A stretch of DNA of 64,000 bases from Holacanthus passer (lineage: Eukaryota > Chordata > Actinopteri > Pomacanthidae). Made by a program: the position numbers and the translations under genes. A model generated the notes under the pieces. That model ran no database searches. It had not been told where the DNA came from and saw only the letters and a list, made by a program, of their open reading frames with translations. The stretch is from contig JAFREQ010000003.1 of NCBI GenBank assembly GCA_025331565.1, positions 13,757,001 through 13,821,000 of the forward strand, written 5' to 3'. Below, piece by piece: positions 11,055 through 24,438 of the stretch (its first letter is position 1; each line of letters starts with the position of its first letter).

Positions 11055-14000
11055 TCACAGAGCGACTCCAATAATGGTTTGCGAAGTCTCTGGATGTCCC
11101 AGTGGCTGCTTCGGCTCCAGGGCGTTAGCATCTGCTCTGCATCCGTCCAGAGAGCTGGGCGCACCAGGGGGGCAGAAAGGTATGAACCGGGGCCAAGAGG
11201 AAGAGGACAAGGAAGAGGTGATGCCAAAGGGAAGGTTGTAGACTTCTCCACTTTCCAACGTGTTGCTGGTGTCGTCCTCGTGAGCCTTGTTCCAGGCCAG
11301 GATGCCTCGTTCATGCTTTGATCCTGTTGGACACATGTTAAATGGTGCCGTTACGACCTCCTGAAGGAACGAGATCACTGACTGCCGTCATGTTATTTTC
11401 TAAATAAACTTGTTGCTTGTTCATGTTTAACAAAGCTGTAAAACCTGAATCATGTTCCAAAAAAATAATTGTTCTTAGATAGTTTGCCTACAGTATAATA
11501 TCCTTTTCTCAATTACTCAAATAGAGAATTTTTAAAAAGTGCTTTGGAATAAAGTTCAGCACTCAGTGGAAATTCAATCTCATGTCCTCTACCTTGACTT
11601 GTACACTAATTAGCAATTAAGAAAGCTGAAATGAAGGAAGCCATGAGTTTATTTTTTTAAAAAAATAGCAATTAGCAAAGTAACATTCATTTATATTTTT
11701 GAGAAAACTTTTTTTCTGTAAGTGATAAGTGATGTCGATTTGCTGAATCTCTGCAAACCATAGGAGCCCTTGACCTCATTTTAGCCAGTCTGTCCCTGTT
11801 GTGACCCTGTTTTTTAATCTAACACAAGCTAAATGATTAACCATGACCCAGGCTATGAATAACTAGCCTGTCCCTTATACTGTTGTGATAATCACCTGAC
11901 TCTCGGCAGACAGTCACTTACAGTCACTGTCACTGGAATAAATTAGGTTTATTCCCTTCAGTATTTTGACCTACATTCATTCATTTCAAGATTACATATC
12001 ACATATTTTCATAATGTGATTTCGCTCTTAATATATAAGATGACATAAGATAATGAGTTAATTTAGATGATGACTTAGATTACTCAAATGATTTAAATAT
12101 AGCAATGCTAATAAAATAAATAAACTAATGATAACATTCATTGAAAAATAAATACCTGGAATTGTGTTGTCCAGTATGAAGCCAAAGAAACCTCCTACAA
12201 ACATACTGGTTGTCAGAAGGACCAGCAGCACCTGGTCCAGTTCAACCACACCTGAACACGACATGATAAAAATTTGTTAAAACTGTGTTTATAAGTCAAT
12301 GAATAAGATTATATGCTGTATGGAAAATGTATTCATGCACCTGTAGCTATAGCTTCTGGGTGCTTTAATATCCAGTTAGGAATGACCAGACCAGAGAACA
12401 CGGAGAAGCCAAAAACGAAGATGTTCCGAGAAGAATTCATATCTGCGTACTGAAAATGTGAGGCAAATATTAGTACTGTTTACATGCAATACTTGAATCA
12501 ATCTAAAAAATATGTTGCTGAAATACTGAGTGCATACCTGCAGATTAGAAACTCCTGCTGCAGAGATGACGCCAAACATAACCATGAACATCCCTCCTAT
12601 CACGGGCGATGGGATGGTGGTGAAGACGGCTCCCACTTTACCAAACACACCCATGACAACCATTAAGACTCCGCTGACTACTATCACCATGCGGCTGCCA
12701 ACCTGCAAATGGAAGAAGGAGGGAAACTTTAGTGTAACATCAGTCTCCCCTAAAAGAAAACAATGGTTATGCTTATCTACAAATGTGTCTTAACTTCCAG
12801 ATTAACTTCTTCGCCTATACATAAATGCTCATCTTACCTTTGTAATACCAAGGGCTCCGACATTCTCGCTGTACGAAGTGGTTCCATTTCCTGTACCCCA
12901 GGCTCCAGCCAGCAGACAGCCCAGTCCCTCAATGCCAATCCCCCTGTTGATAGCATGTTTAGGGGGAGGTGGCGCTCCAGACAGTCTGGCACAAGCATGG
13001 TAGTCCCCCACAGACTCTATCATGGAGGAAATCACACCAGCCAGGATGCCAACCACTCCTGCCAGGCTCACAGTCGGCGTCCCCCACTGACCTAAGTTTG
13101 GATTCAGACATGAGAGAACAGAGAATGACATAGTATGCATGACCAGCAATACTTTTTCCTATTAACTTTTTTTATTGCCAAAAAGCCACTTCAGATAATT
13201 TGGCAGCTTCTTACCTGGATATGGAAGAGTGAACCAGGGAGCTTGGTTCATAATGTCTCCCTTCAGATCAGTGCGGGCCATGTAACCATAATGTTCTGGA
13301 TCAGTAGGAAGTACGTTGTAGATTGTCAAAATATAGCAGACTAGCCAAGACAAAGTGATTCCAAGCAGAACCTGAGGATATGTTAAAAAACAAAATCACC
13401 TTTGCGTCTAGACAAAATACATTTCATATATTTATCTCAATGCCAAAGACAATTACTGAACAAGAACTGCAATGTGTTTGATACGTACAGGGAGAATCTG
13501 AAAGACGTAGACAGGGGAGATGTGCAGTTTTTTATCCTTGCTGTAAGTAGGAAAGGGCACAGGTATGTGACGGAGGTACTGCGAGAACAGGGTGATCAGT
13601 CCCGTGGTCCTGTGTGAGACAGAAGATGTAAAACTCACAATGGTAAATATAAGTACTGTTTTGTAGCTAAGCCTTGCTCTAGCCTACATAAAGCAAAGTA
13701 AAGCAACTTAGCAAGTTCTGTGGCAAGAAACCTTTAATAGGCTTTTCTGCAATGCTGAGAGATTAAGGCTTTACTCAGATTTTTAGTCTATTATTATTAT
13801 TAAAAAACTTGGATGTACTGTAGGCAGGGGATCAAGCAAATTTAACATATAAACCTATAAACCTGTAACCTATTAACCGATAAATCTGTTGTGTAATAAT
13901 GCCTTAAACTGGCATGACCTCCTTTTTACAGAGATCTGTTTAACTGAGAGTTTGTTTTATTGCTGTCTAAAATTGATTACATGCAACATGATCAGAAACT

Positions 14001-17000
14001 TAAAAAAAAATATGTTTTAAAAATCTTAAAAAATATATAATATTTGGCAGACTTGAAATAAACTTATTTTGCATTTGCAATTTTTGGACACTGTGTAGCA
14101 GATTGATCCCAAGCCCTAAAAAAGACACTGGGAATTTTACCCACATGGCAGCCATGCCCCAGTGGTAGCCAGCGTTGGTCCCAGCTGAGTCAAACAGGGA
14201 CAGTCCGATGAGAGCGATGGTGGGAGCGATGGTGAGAGGTCCGATGAAGCGCATGAAGAGGCCGATGAGGCCAGAGAAACCAATGAACACCTGGAAGAGC
14301 GAGCCCACCATGATGGACCCCTGCAGCTGGAGACAGACAGGAGGAAGATGACAGACAAAATGTGTCATTATTCTTATTTACCAGAAATGAACTTTAGTTA
14401 TTCTCTTTCATATTTTTACCATATGTAAATTAGTCCTTGGTTCATGCTACAGTGGTACTACTTGGGCTGCTGGCGTTTCTGTTCACATTTGTTCGTATTT
14501 CTTAAAAACCCTTATGGTTATGTTGTTACTGGTGCTTGGTTGTCTGCTAAGGAGGACATGTCTTATTATATTTTTGTCTGGAGGAAAAGAGATGTCTCTA
14601 CTAAAATTCTCGCCACTAAAATTCTGTTTTATGTTGTGCTCTAAAGCTGTCATTATCCATCCCAACCATCTAAAGTGGTGTGTAGAAGGGTACCTGTTTC
14701 TTCAGGGAGAATTCTCAAGGGGCCGTTCTGATAAAGCCAATTTAAAATTCACAACTGTAAAATAGCGGATGTAGCCTGTCTAGAGACACAAATTGTCATT
14801 TATTGAGCCAAGGAAGCCTGTGTCTAAGTAAATATATGGTAAAGCCACTTTGTCAGACAGGCTTGTTCTGAAGATCAAAAAATAAAAAATAGGTTGCCAG
14901 TCGCATTCAAATGTTGCAGCACCGAGGAGAGCACACAGCGTTCTACGTGTATCAATTGACAAACCGTTTACAGCACCACTGCTCATACAAGTCTGCCTGT
15001 CGCTGTCAGTAGTGGTGCTGAACACCGACAGGCTGGGTGTCACTGTTACAACTGCACAAACAGGATAGTAGGAACACTAGGGACTGGACCCAAGTGCAGA
15101 CAACTGAGGCAGGGCTGCAGCAATTTAATGATTTTTCATTTTATTCACACAAAAAATCTAAAGGCTTACAGGCCTGTAGGATTGTCAGACAGGCAAGTAT
15201 CAAAACCAGTAGGCTGTCAAAATGGGCAAATAGGCTGGAACGTTTGACACACAGTACAAAGACAAACACACATACTAAGTACAATAGGAGGGGAGGATAA
15301 CAGGTGAAACCAATCCAGGCATGGCTGACAATCTAACTGGCAGGAAAGACACAAAGGCAGAAAGTAACTGAAACACCCTGAAGAAGCAGTCTTTTAACAT
15401 CAAGCTGGAAATAACTAAACTAAAATCCCAAAACCAACACAACAAAGCCGATGAAATAGATTAAGCAGTCGACAGCAACATACAATAAATATTCAAATAT
15501 AAAATAGTATGCAGTGTGCAATACTATGGAAGGCCTGTTCAAATATAAAAATAGACATACAACACTACAAGGCCTATGCAAATACAAAGTAGACAGTCTA
15601 CAACATCACATTCAGGGACGCAGAGAGGTTCAGTGGAGAGTGACCCTTTACATGTGAACCAAAAACATTTTGCAGAATATGATCTTGTTTCAGGTGTAAG
15701 CCAAAGTTCTGTGAGTTACATTGGAAGTTGTTCAAATGATGGACTTACTGCTCTCATTCGACTCTGCCACACCTCTATGAAATCTGGGGAAGAGGTGTTG
15801 ACCAGGCTGACATTTTGAGTCCAAGCAGGACATTTCCATTCGGGCATGGACAGCATAGCCATGGAAGGTGCCAGCAATGTGAATGTACCACCTTGGAGAA
15901 TGGGTAGTCTGGAAATAAAGATGTCAAGTGATATTAAGATAAGGCAGCCAGACAAATAAGACATTAGGATAAGAGCATTTCTAGACAGGTTAGACATCAT
16001 TAGATATCATCATGTCAGAAGTCCAAGACTGGGGTGACAGGTGATTCAACCTCCTTAGTACATAAGACAAGCAAGAAAAAGATTAGATTTGTTTGACAAA
16101 AGTGCAACTCCTCTCAAGTCCACCTCAAGAGTCTCTATGTGTATAGTCTCTGTTTATTTGACCCACATATAATTACATGCTTGATTTAAATCATGTGAAG
16201 ATGCAGAGAGTGACTCATTAGGCTGACTACTTTACTAGGTTAATTAACTTAAAGTCCAATGGACATAAACATGGAGGACCTTCCTTTTGTTAAATGTAAA
16301 CTTGTTTTGTCTGCACAACTATTGTGAAACTCACAAAGAAACTGATTTGATTAACTGTCCATTTTTTAAAGTAAATTTGAGGTGTGTGAGTTTGACCAAG
16401 AGCAAAAGCCAATGTTATAGTTACCTGTGTCTTTGTTGGTGGCTTCTGGATGTAAAAACACTTTTTGTAACTGAATTTGAAAATTAAACATTATATAGTT
16501 TTTTACTACACTCATCTCTATTTGAGTGCATGCGTGAGAAAGACAGAGGTAGATCTTAAGCATCAAACAAGACCTTTTATTATAGGACATTATTAAGAAG
16601 TTGCAAACCAAGAATGATGCTCAAGTCAGTTTTGTGCAACGTATGTGAGTGTGTGTGTGTGTGGATGGATGGATGGATTCATTTTGATCGGTATTGAAGT
16701 TATGATGACATCAAACTTCAGCCTGCTGTTAGCATGTTCAGCCATTTTGCACACATTATTTAGCATTAGCCTCACTAGCTACATTACTCTTCCTGTTAGC
16801 ATTTAGCAGTGCAGCAAGATACAAGGGTATCTTTTAAGGTGCAAACAGGAAGCAGATTGTCTACTGTACAACTGCTGTTCCAGTTTACAAGCCCTGTTTG
16901 CTTCCAGCCTTCAGGATTTTCAACTAACTTGAGGGAATAGTAAAGACACACAACTAGCAATTATCTTTTAATGGGAGTTTATAATGTTTCCACCCTGAAA

Positions 17001-19599
17001 CACACCAGTCATTAGTGTTGTTTTCTTTCGGCCTCTCTGGAACAATGTGCCATTAAACACACCGACTGTTTTCCTCACAGCTGACCTCCAGGTATTTGGA
17101 CAGAGACAAGAAAGCATCAGTGGTGCTAAAGCCGGGAGAATGTGGATTTAGCAAGATCCAGATTCCAAACATAATAAGATGGAAATTCTTTCTCTAATCC
17201 GTCTCTGACACCAATAATTCAGCCTGGCCGACTCTTGCACAAACATAGCACAAGTTCAGAGCAACACAACATGGTTTAAAGTTTGTAGTCGTGCTAAACA
17301 AAATCAGCCATGACATCATTTCAAGTCTTGTGTGTGCATGTCTCTGCACACGAGTCATACACACATTCACGTTGAGCAGCTTTAACGCTTGATGCTTCTC
17401 TGTTCTCTGCAGCAACAGGAAAGACATTTTACTCCTGTGTATCATGCTCTCATTGATCCAGATTATATTGTTTTGTATTGCATCATATTATATTGCACTG
17501 AATCATATTGTATTGCATTATATCAGAATGTGTCTTTTTTTTATTGCATCACATTGTATTTTATTATGCTGCACATTCATCAGGTACCTAAATGGAAATG
17601 TTGTGCCTACAAGACTACAAAATGCAATTTGGTAACATTTATTAAAGAGTGAGGTATCGCAATATCATTCTCTTACCTTTTTTTCTCATCACAGCTAAAC
17701 AGACCTGAACCTTTGAAAGCCTTGTTTTCCCTCTGATAATCCCTTTAATAGAAGCTGTGGCCACTAACACAGTAGAATATTCTATTGTTTCTGGTTAAGG
17801 CTGAACGCTGGCAGGCCTCACAGTTCAAAAGAGGTTAAGAAGGAAAACTGAGGATGTTTTGTTCTGCCTGTTTAATCAGAAGGAGCGGCATGCTTAATTC
17901 CACTTTATTGAACCCTGCTGCACGGCTGCATTTCTTATCTTATCTTCTTATCGAATCCAGTGAATGAATGTCAGTTATATACACTTCTGTATACACTCCA
18001 GCATCGTACAAACATCTTCCTGCTACTACTTCCTCACCTGATGCCGAAGGTGACTTGCAGCAGAGTGCAAATGCCGGAGACGAAGAAGATGGTGCTGATA
18101 AGCTGGCTTTGTGTGAGGCCGTCGTGCTGCAGACACAAGCCCTGAGAGAGGATTAACGGGATGGCGATGATACCTCCAAATGCGGTCAAGCAGTGCTGAG
18201 AGAGCAAAGGAAAATAGCAAGAGATGAGTTATGTTTGATGTAAATGAGGAAAAATTATGTGCTGTTTTTAAGTCTGTGGAATACATGTGTACTTGGAATG
18301 ACTCATAGATGCTGTAAAGATGATAATGGTAATGGCAGATAGTGTAAAATTCATTTCTGACTCATCACAGCTGCTAAATACATAAAGCAAGCTCTTACTG
18401 ACGTTACCATCTCAACTGTATCTGAAACAAATTTCACAATCAGGCCTGTGTAAATAAAACCAAGTCTAACCAACTGTGAAGGAAGCATCCAATAGAAGCT
18501 TTCATGTGACATGTTTGCTTTATTATATAACATCAGAAACTGCATAGGCTCTTAATGAGGAAATGAGCAGAGGAACATCGTCAAACATGACCTTTGCTGA
18601 CGTACCTGGATGCCTAGGAGGATGCACAGGTACCAAGGAGGTACATCTGTTACACAATACGCTAGCTTGTTGGTGTCCCCCTCCGTGGACGTGTCCGTTT
18701 CTTCTCCGTGTTTTGCGTCCGGTAGATCACAAAAGCGGCCTTCAAGCTTCAATTAGTCAGAGAGGAAAGCAAACAGAGGTCACTTAAAGGTACATGTGAA
18801 TTGATGGCATGCTGCAGATCTGTGTTTTTGCATTGCGGAAGGAGTTTTGTTGCATGAAACAACAGAAGGCTTGAACAGCTCTTAAACCTTCATGTCTTGA
18901 GGGAATGTGGTTCAATGCTTATTAGTTCATAAGCCATAAAATAAATTATTTGCTTCAAAAATTAATTTTCTTTTATACAAACTAAATGTTTCAACAGGCT
19001 CGAAGCAAGAATTATTTCCTTAATCGGTGATAGATTAAAAATACTGGCATGCAGAATGTATTTCAAAATTTTTTCTTGACATTCACATATTATTCAAGAC
19101 TTGACCTGAAATCACCAGAAAGACAGTTTGTGCTTCTGTTTCTCTGAGTAAACAGCATGCCACTTATCTTGTCAATAATGTGATTTTAAGCATGGAGGAG
19201 CAAGAATGTAAACAAGTGCATTCATACGTATCCATGATGCTACTTTGCTCCCTATTCTATCTGGTGTCAATTATTAACTGACCCTAACATCTAATTTTTA
19301 TCACGGTATTAACTGAGTTATCCACTTCAGCGATTACGTGACAGTAATACTTGTACATAGAATCCACATGAGTTCACATTCACTCAATTTAAAACTAAAA
19401 CACTAGATTTTCTTTGATTATTTACTGGTAGAAATACAGGTTTAATTGGTTCAAATAATTGAACTTTACAACCATCAGAAATAGCTTCACAAGATAATTT
19501 CAAGTATGAGGTCAAAACATTTCCTTGGAGAAAAGTAAAAGTCATACTCACTCCAAATGCATAGTTGTCAACACCATTACTTTCCTTTTCTGGAACCAT
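11055..19599 (-). CDS. slc23a4: SLC23-family transporter, SLC23A4/SNBT1-like nucleobase permease
   Basis: Twelve coding exons on the minus strand: 19552-19599, 18606-18746, 18038-18195, 15749-15908, 14145-14326, 13489-13609, 13215-13371, 12838-13091, 12538-12702, 12341-12449, 12156-12251, 11055-11323. They join in frame to 619 aa, the normal SLC23 size, with 12-14 hydrophobic segments. SLC23 hallmarks are GIQH in the first helix (H64), FDSAGTNAGYHWG, SVGDYHACARL and the NAT signature ENVGALGITK (398-407). SVCT vitamin C transporters have Pro-Asn in that signature, while nucleobase carriers have Glu or Gln, so uracil-type nucleobase uptake at the plasma membrane is the better prediction. Two N-glycosylation sequons (N148, N153) lie in the loop expected to be extracellular. 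Exon 5 uses the donor GTGGGT, which restores Met230 in the conserved AAM. The start Met has a plausible acceptor (GGGCTCAG) 27 bases upstream, suggesting a 5'-UTR intron. Human SLC23A4 is a pseudogene, and this copy looks intact. Confidence 0.92.
15035..15480 (-). mobile_element. Possible LTR-like fragment in intron 4 of the SLC23 gene
   Basis: GACTGGACCCAAGTGCAGACAA at the left, then a minus-strand AATAAA within TTTTATTCACAC, then a purine-rich tail with AGGCAGAAAG words. The general layout resembles the two LTR-like copies at 6253 and 38345, but the sequence is different and the borders are uncertain. Confidence 0.3.
16638..16677 (+). repeat. TG microsatellite followed by GGAT repeats
   Basis: (GT)n runs straight into GGATGGATGGATGGATTC, inside intron 3 of the SLC23 gene. 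Confidence 0.85.
17455..17585. repeat. Degenerate ~20-bp tandem repeat (ATATTGTATTGCATC type)
   Basis: Units such as ATATTATATTGCACTGAATC and ATATTGTATTGCATTATATC follow each other with substitutions and length changes, giving at least five recognisable units. It lies in intron 3 of the SLC23 gene (minus strand) and probably has no coding role. Confidence 0.7.
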
Positions 19600-21224
19600 G
19601 TCAGCTCTGGCCTATAGTCGTCTGAGCCCGCAAACAAAACAGAAAAGTGAAAAAACGTGAGTGAGAGGGGAGGGAACACATCAAGAGAGGACTGGAGAGC
19701 CTAATAGAGAAGGGAGAGAGCTGGGAGGTGGGAGCGCCGGCAGTGGGGTGGGCAGTCCGTTGGGAAGGAGAACAGTTCAGACATGAGACTGCTGCGCTTG
19801 TTGATTGAAATGAGTCCCACCAGCGGCTCATGTGAACCCAATTACAACAGCAACGGCAGCTGACCAACCAGCATTTGGCAGGCAGGAGATAAACTTTGAG
19901 ACAGGGTCTGGCATTTTTTCTCTCCTTCTCTGTCTCTCTCAGACACGCTCTTGGCTCATCTCGGAGAAAGAGAACTTTAAAAGGACTCAAAGACAATATA
20001 AAGATAGAATATAGCAGCATAAAAAATATATGATCCCTTTAAAGTGGCCTATAGGTTTCTTGAGCTCAGGGGGCAGATCCTTCGAGTCAGTACTTACTGT
20101 TTGTTCTGACCTGTTGTATAAGTCAAATTTCTGCAGTCAGAGCGACTGAGGAGTTGAATCTCAGTCCTCGGGGCCGAGCTCAGTTACAATATGCCTGCCC
20201 TTTCCAGCCTCGGCTATTTCCCTTGAAATTTTAACACCAAATATTTGTTCTGGGAGGGCAAAGATTCATAATTATCACATGCTGCCAAACTATCACATGG
20301 TACAAAGCTGTAATTGATGATGGGTCAGTGTTCAGTAAATGCTAACTTCATTTCCTGATTTACCGTATAGCTGTGTTTCCCCTGAGATGACTTGAGATTA
20401 AATTAGATTATTAGCCTGAATCAAGGGCTTGATAGCAGCCCACATCTACTTCATTAAGACAGTCTAAAAGAGAGCGTTCGTACAGAGGCTCACATTCTCA
20501 CACTGTTAACGTGCGTGTGTGGGTGAATTTTCACATCCTCTGTCACAAGGTGATTCATCTGCTCAAGGTCACATCCGAGATCCAGGTCACAAAGTGGCAG
20601 CTGTATGATGCCAGCCAGAGGGAAAAGCAATAAGAACAAATCTCGTCAAAGACACAGTCACATCCTCCGGCTGCCTCTTCTAATGCTTATCTCACACATG
20701 ATATCTGGACACTGCCAACCAGAGCTTCAAACTATTACCTCTACAATTTATGAGATGACCTTTTTTAATACTTTCATACATTAAAAGTCAATAATAACAC
20801 AATTTTAAGCATCTGGAGAGAAATGTACACATATCATTAAATTGTATCATCGTATCACATATCATATACATGTTATGAATCTCATTGTTTTTCATGTGTT
20901 GTGTTTCAACTGTAGAGGGACCTGTGGTCATGTGTATCTAAATATACTGACATAGCATAAAGAAAACTAAATATGAAAGAATTTCACTAGATACAGAATT
21001 GCTGCTGTATCATATTTGTTATTACAGTATGTGATGTTATGAACTATGAACTGTGAACATATTTTTACAACTTTCCATAATAGTAGAACTTGTAGTAGGA
21101 AAAGTAGAGCATGCAAATTCCAGTAATGTATTTTTTTGCTGTAAATTATGCCTTGACAACCTATATTTGCACATGTCTAAAAGAAGACTCGTCCACTGCC
21201 ATGCTTGCAGCTCTCTCTGCTTAA

Positions 21225-21605
21225 TGCATTAGCATGCTAACGTTTGCTAATTGGCACTAAGCACCAAGTACAGGCTGATGGAAATGCTTTTAGGTTTCTA
21301 AGTTTAGTTGCAAACCAAAGTACTGGACAAGTTCAAATTTTGGCCTGATGGTGGTGGTAGAGGAAAAGCTCACCAAAGTTATTACAGTTCACAATGTATC
21401 AAGGCAATCCATTTAATTATTGTCGAGGCATTTCACTTGAAACCACAAAGTCAAAGAAATCAGAGGATTGTCAGAGTCAGTAGGCTTCATCAACTGGAGA
21501 CCATGAATGTCTGTACAAAGTTCAATGGCAACAAATGTGACAGTCAAGATATTTCAGTCTGGACACAAAGTGGTGGACCAACCCACCCACCAAATAATTC
21601 TGCTA
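21225..21605 (+). repeat. Interspersed repeat, AGCATGCTAACGTT family, copy 1
   Basis: It begins TTAGCATGCTAACGTTTGCTAA and continues with CAGGCTGATGGAAATG, CAAAGTACTGGACAAG, and CACCAAAGTTATTACAGTTCA, and near the end ACCATGAATGTCTGTAC. The same order of blocks appears in reverse complement at 47655-48135. I recognise it as a widespread percomorph repeat of unknown class without coding sequence. Confidence 0.7.
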
Positions 21606-21785
21606 TTCCTAGAGCCATGCTGGCATAATTAAAAAATTAAACCGAAATAGATAATCATCTCACACGAGGTAACTTAATGCTCTCTTCTGGCATAATCCAA
21701 AATCCAGAATCCCGATTCCAAAAAGCAGTTTGTGAATTACTGAATACTATGAGAAAATTTTTGTCTTGACTGGGAATGGAAGTTT

Positions 21786-21804
21786 GAAAAAAAAAAAAAA
21801 AAAC
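21786..21804 (+). repeat. Poly(A) tract
   Basis: A run of about 18 A ends in CCCACC. It is simple sequence with no sign of retroposition. Confidence 0.8.
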
Positions 21805-23039
21805 CCACCATACAGAATAGTTGAAGGAAATTGAGCTCACATGAAACTTGCACAGAGAGAAGCAGCACTGGGACATCATGAGGTCTCCTGCTCAGTGTGC
21901 ATGTGACTGCACGCAGTATATAAGGATCCATCATGTGTCAGGAGTAGTCTTTTAAATGACTTCATGAAGGGCTGAAATAAACCAGATTCATATTAGAAAT
22001 ATTATGTATGTGTATGTTAAATGTGAGCCATGGTATTAAATGTATTTTAGCCTCACAGCCAGTGGTTGAACTGGGAGTATGAGAATCGTTGTCATCTGCT
22101 CATTAAAGCTGTCTAATGAAAGCTCTGGCTTCCGTAAGATCCCTAATCTCTGTGAATGTGTGTCCAATCACCAAAGCAAAGCCAGAAGTCTTTCTTTCCA
22201 TCTTTCTTTCTCACTGCAACGAACCACAACCTACTGTTGATGATGACGTTCACACTTTAGTTTTTGCATCATAGGCACATGATGATCTCATTAAACCACA
22301 GAGACAGTGGACTTTGTAAATGTGTGTCTGAGAGACTGTTCCATAATTAAATTGGGTGAGAGTCAGTGCACTGAGCGGACAAGGACGTGTTTATGTGTCG
22401 AGATTAAAAGGAGAGAATGAATATTGGTTTAATTTAAAGGTCTAATGTAAAATTCAAATGTGAACTAAAAACTAAGTTACGCACAGACATTTTCTCTTTC
22501 TCAAAGTTAGTTTTCAGCTCCTGTACGTGAGAAGGGGATAAAATCTATTATTGTGTTTGTTCACTGTTATAACGTGTAGAATATTAGAGCATATAACCCA
22601 ATATTTTGGTAATGATAGATGAAAGTTGAAGACATCTCAGTGTCACAATAGATCTGATCCAGTGTGTCATTGCATCCTATGACTCTTCTAATTGGAATAA
22701 GAGGGCATTTGAATAATGACTTACAATAAGCATAACCTTTGTCAGAATATGTGTATTTTTCAACGTACTATATAGAGTAACATTACTCCACTAACCTCTG
22801 CATGCTAGATTACTTGCAGACCACGAGACACGTGGGTCTCATTTTGTGATTCATGAGTGACCAGAGAGGAAGAAAACAGCCCCACCTACAGGGTCTACAT
22901 TCATGTTGCAAACCACAGTGGATCAGGGAGTGAAAATCTGTGGTTTTATTTAAAAAAAATAATACATAACTGTAACTATAACTGTCTGTGTGTGACAAAA
23001 TAAAAGAAACCTAATATCATTTTTTTCTCCATATCTGTA

Positions 23040-23300
23040 ATAGCTTCCTCTGGCTCTGGAGGAGTTTTCTATAAACTGAGATAATGACCCTGTTGATGCC
23101 ACTGGACTTATCTCAGTTTGGGCTTGGACAAGTTTTTACTGTCACAGAAAGTCTGCATTACAACTGGAGGTGTTAAGTTTGAAAGAAGGTCTAAGGGAAA
23201 AAAAGCTATTGCTTGCATTATGGGAAATGTTAGTACCAGCATATTTAGAGCTTGATCCATAGGGGCTAAAATTTAGGACATTTCGGCCTCTGGAGTACAC
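23040..23300 (+). repeat. Interspersed repeat, GCATTATGGGAAATG family, copy A
   Basis: Landmarks are AAGTCTGCATTACAACTGGA, GGTGTTAAGTTTGAAAGAAGG, GCATTATGGGAAATGTTAG and ATAGGGGCTAAAATTTAGGA. A second copy at 52495-52680 shares GGAAGCCTGCATTACAA and GGAGGTGTT. Confidence 0.6.
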
Positions 23301-24438
23301 CTTTAAGCACTGGTGGACTGGGGTGGAGGACATCCTCGGTGCCTGCAAAGTGCCCCCTTGGATGCCATTACAGTAGATAAAAAATGATAAAGTGCATTCA
23401 CTTTATGGTTTATGACATCATGACAGTGCCATATAAGCTGCCCTATATGCAAGAAAAGGGTTTGGAACTGTCTGACCATAAATGCATCATAACTGTATGT
23501 GCATGTAAACACACAGAGCTTGTAAGACTGTCAGTTCCTTCTCCCTTTATGTGTTGGCATGTTGAAACTAAAAACAAAATATCCTTTTCTCTCATCTGCT
23601 TTAAACTGACCATTTATTCTCAGGTTGATTTGGTTTCGTGTATTTAAAAAAATCAATCAAAACAAATCCTGCGACAAAATATATCTGCCATGAAAAAGGC
23701 CTTTTCACATCACCTGAGTTTTGATATAATATACAGGAAGACCTGTGAAAGTTACATTCTTATAGACAGAGAATCAAAATGATTGCAGTGAAGAGCTAAC
23801 AACACTAGATGGAGCCATACTGAACACATTATCTCCCACTATCTCGTGTTCTCAGTGTTTCTCAAGGGTGAACTGAAGTGTGTGAGGGCATTCAGAGGCC
23901 AAGGTGATAAAGGTTAGTCTTTCAGTAAATCTGGTGATAAGAAAGAGAAGCTAAAAGTTAATTTTATTGCTGAATATTATCTCGGTGTTAAACTACAGAA
24001 CAAGAGATTTTGTCTGAGCTTGGCCCCGACAATGCAAGAATGTGTTTTTATGCTGGTTACATTGAAGGCAATAAAACCTCAGAGTAAATGTAACGAATCA
24101 TCTATTAAATCTTGTGTTGGTGCGAAAGAGTGATAAGGGTAGATAATAATAATATTATCAAGATTACACATTTACACATTTACAATGAGCACACCATAAA
24201 TTAAAAGTTCTTAAGGGATGTGGAGTTTTCCTAGAGGTATGCGGTTACATACTGCCGGTCCCTCCTCCCTAATAATGACCATGTGATACAGGTCAAACAC
24301 CAGCTGACGAGAGAGGGAGGAGAACCTTTCCCTGCCTCACCTTGTACAGAGTGAAGTGACAGCAAATACCCCAGAGAGCAGGAGAAGAGGTCAGACAACA
24401 AGAACAGTTTGGGATATTATAATATAAAGTGATATCTG

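Larger units (their letters stand above)
19600..24438. other. Intergenic region between the SLC23 gene and isx
   Basis: The two genes are divergently arranged, so this 4.8 kb holds both promoters. Directly upstream of the SLC23 start, minus-strand reading gives a pyrimidine-rich stretch ending in GGGCTCAG, a likely splice acceptor for a 5'-UTR exon that I could not place. A TATTATAATATAAAG stretch at 24414-24428 just before the isx start could serve as a TATA-like element. Two interspersed repeats (21225-21605 and 23040-23300) are listed separately. No further gene was recognised. Confidence 0.5.

Noticed and set aside
14139..14144. Alternative donor GTAAAA (after ATGTGG) for SLC23 exon 5
   Set aside because: It would leave phase 0 and break the frame with exon 6; the upstream GTGGGT donor restores the conserved A-A-M-T sequence.
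19601..20020. 139-codon minus-strand open frame just upstream of the SLC23 start
   Set aside because: It is not in frame with the transporter, has no family resemblance, and covers the probable 5'-UTR intron and promoter.
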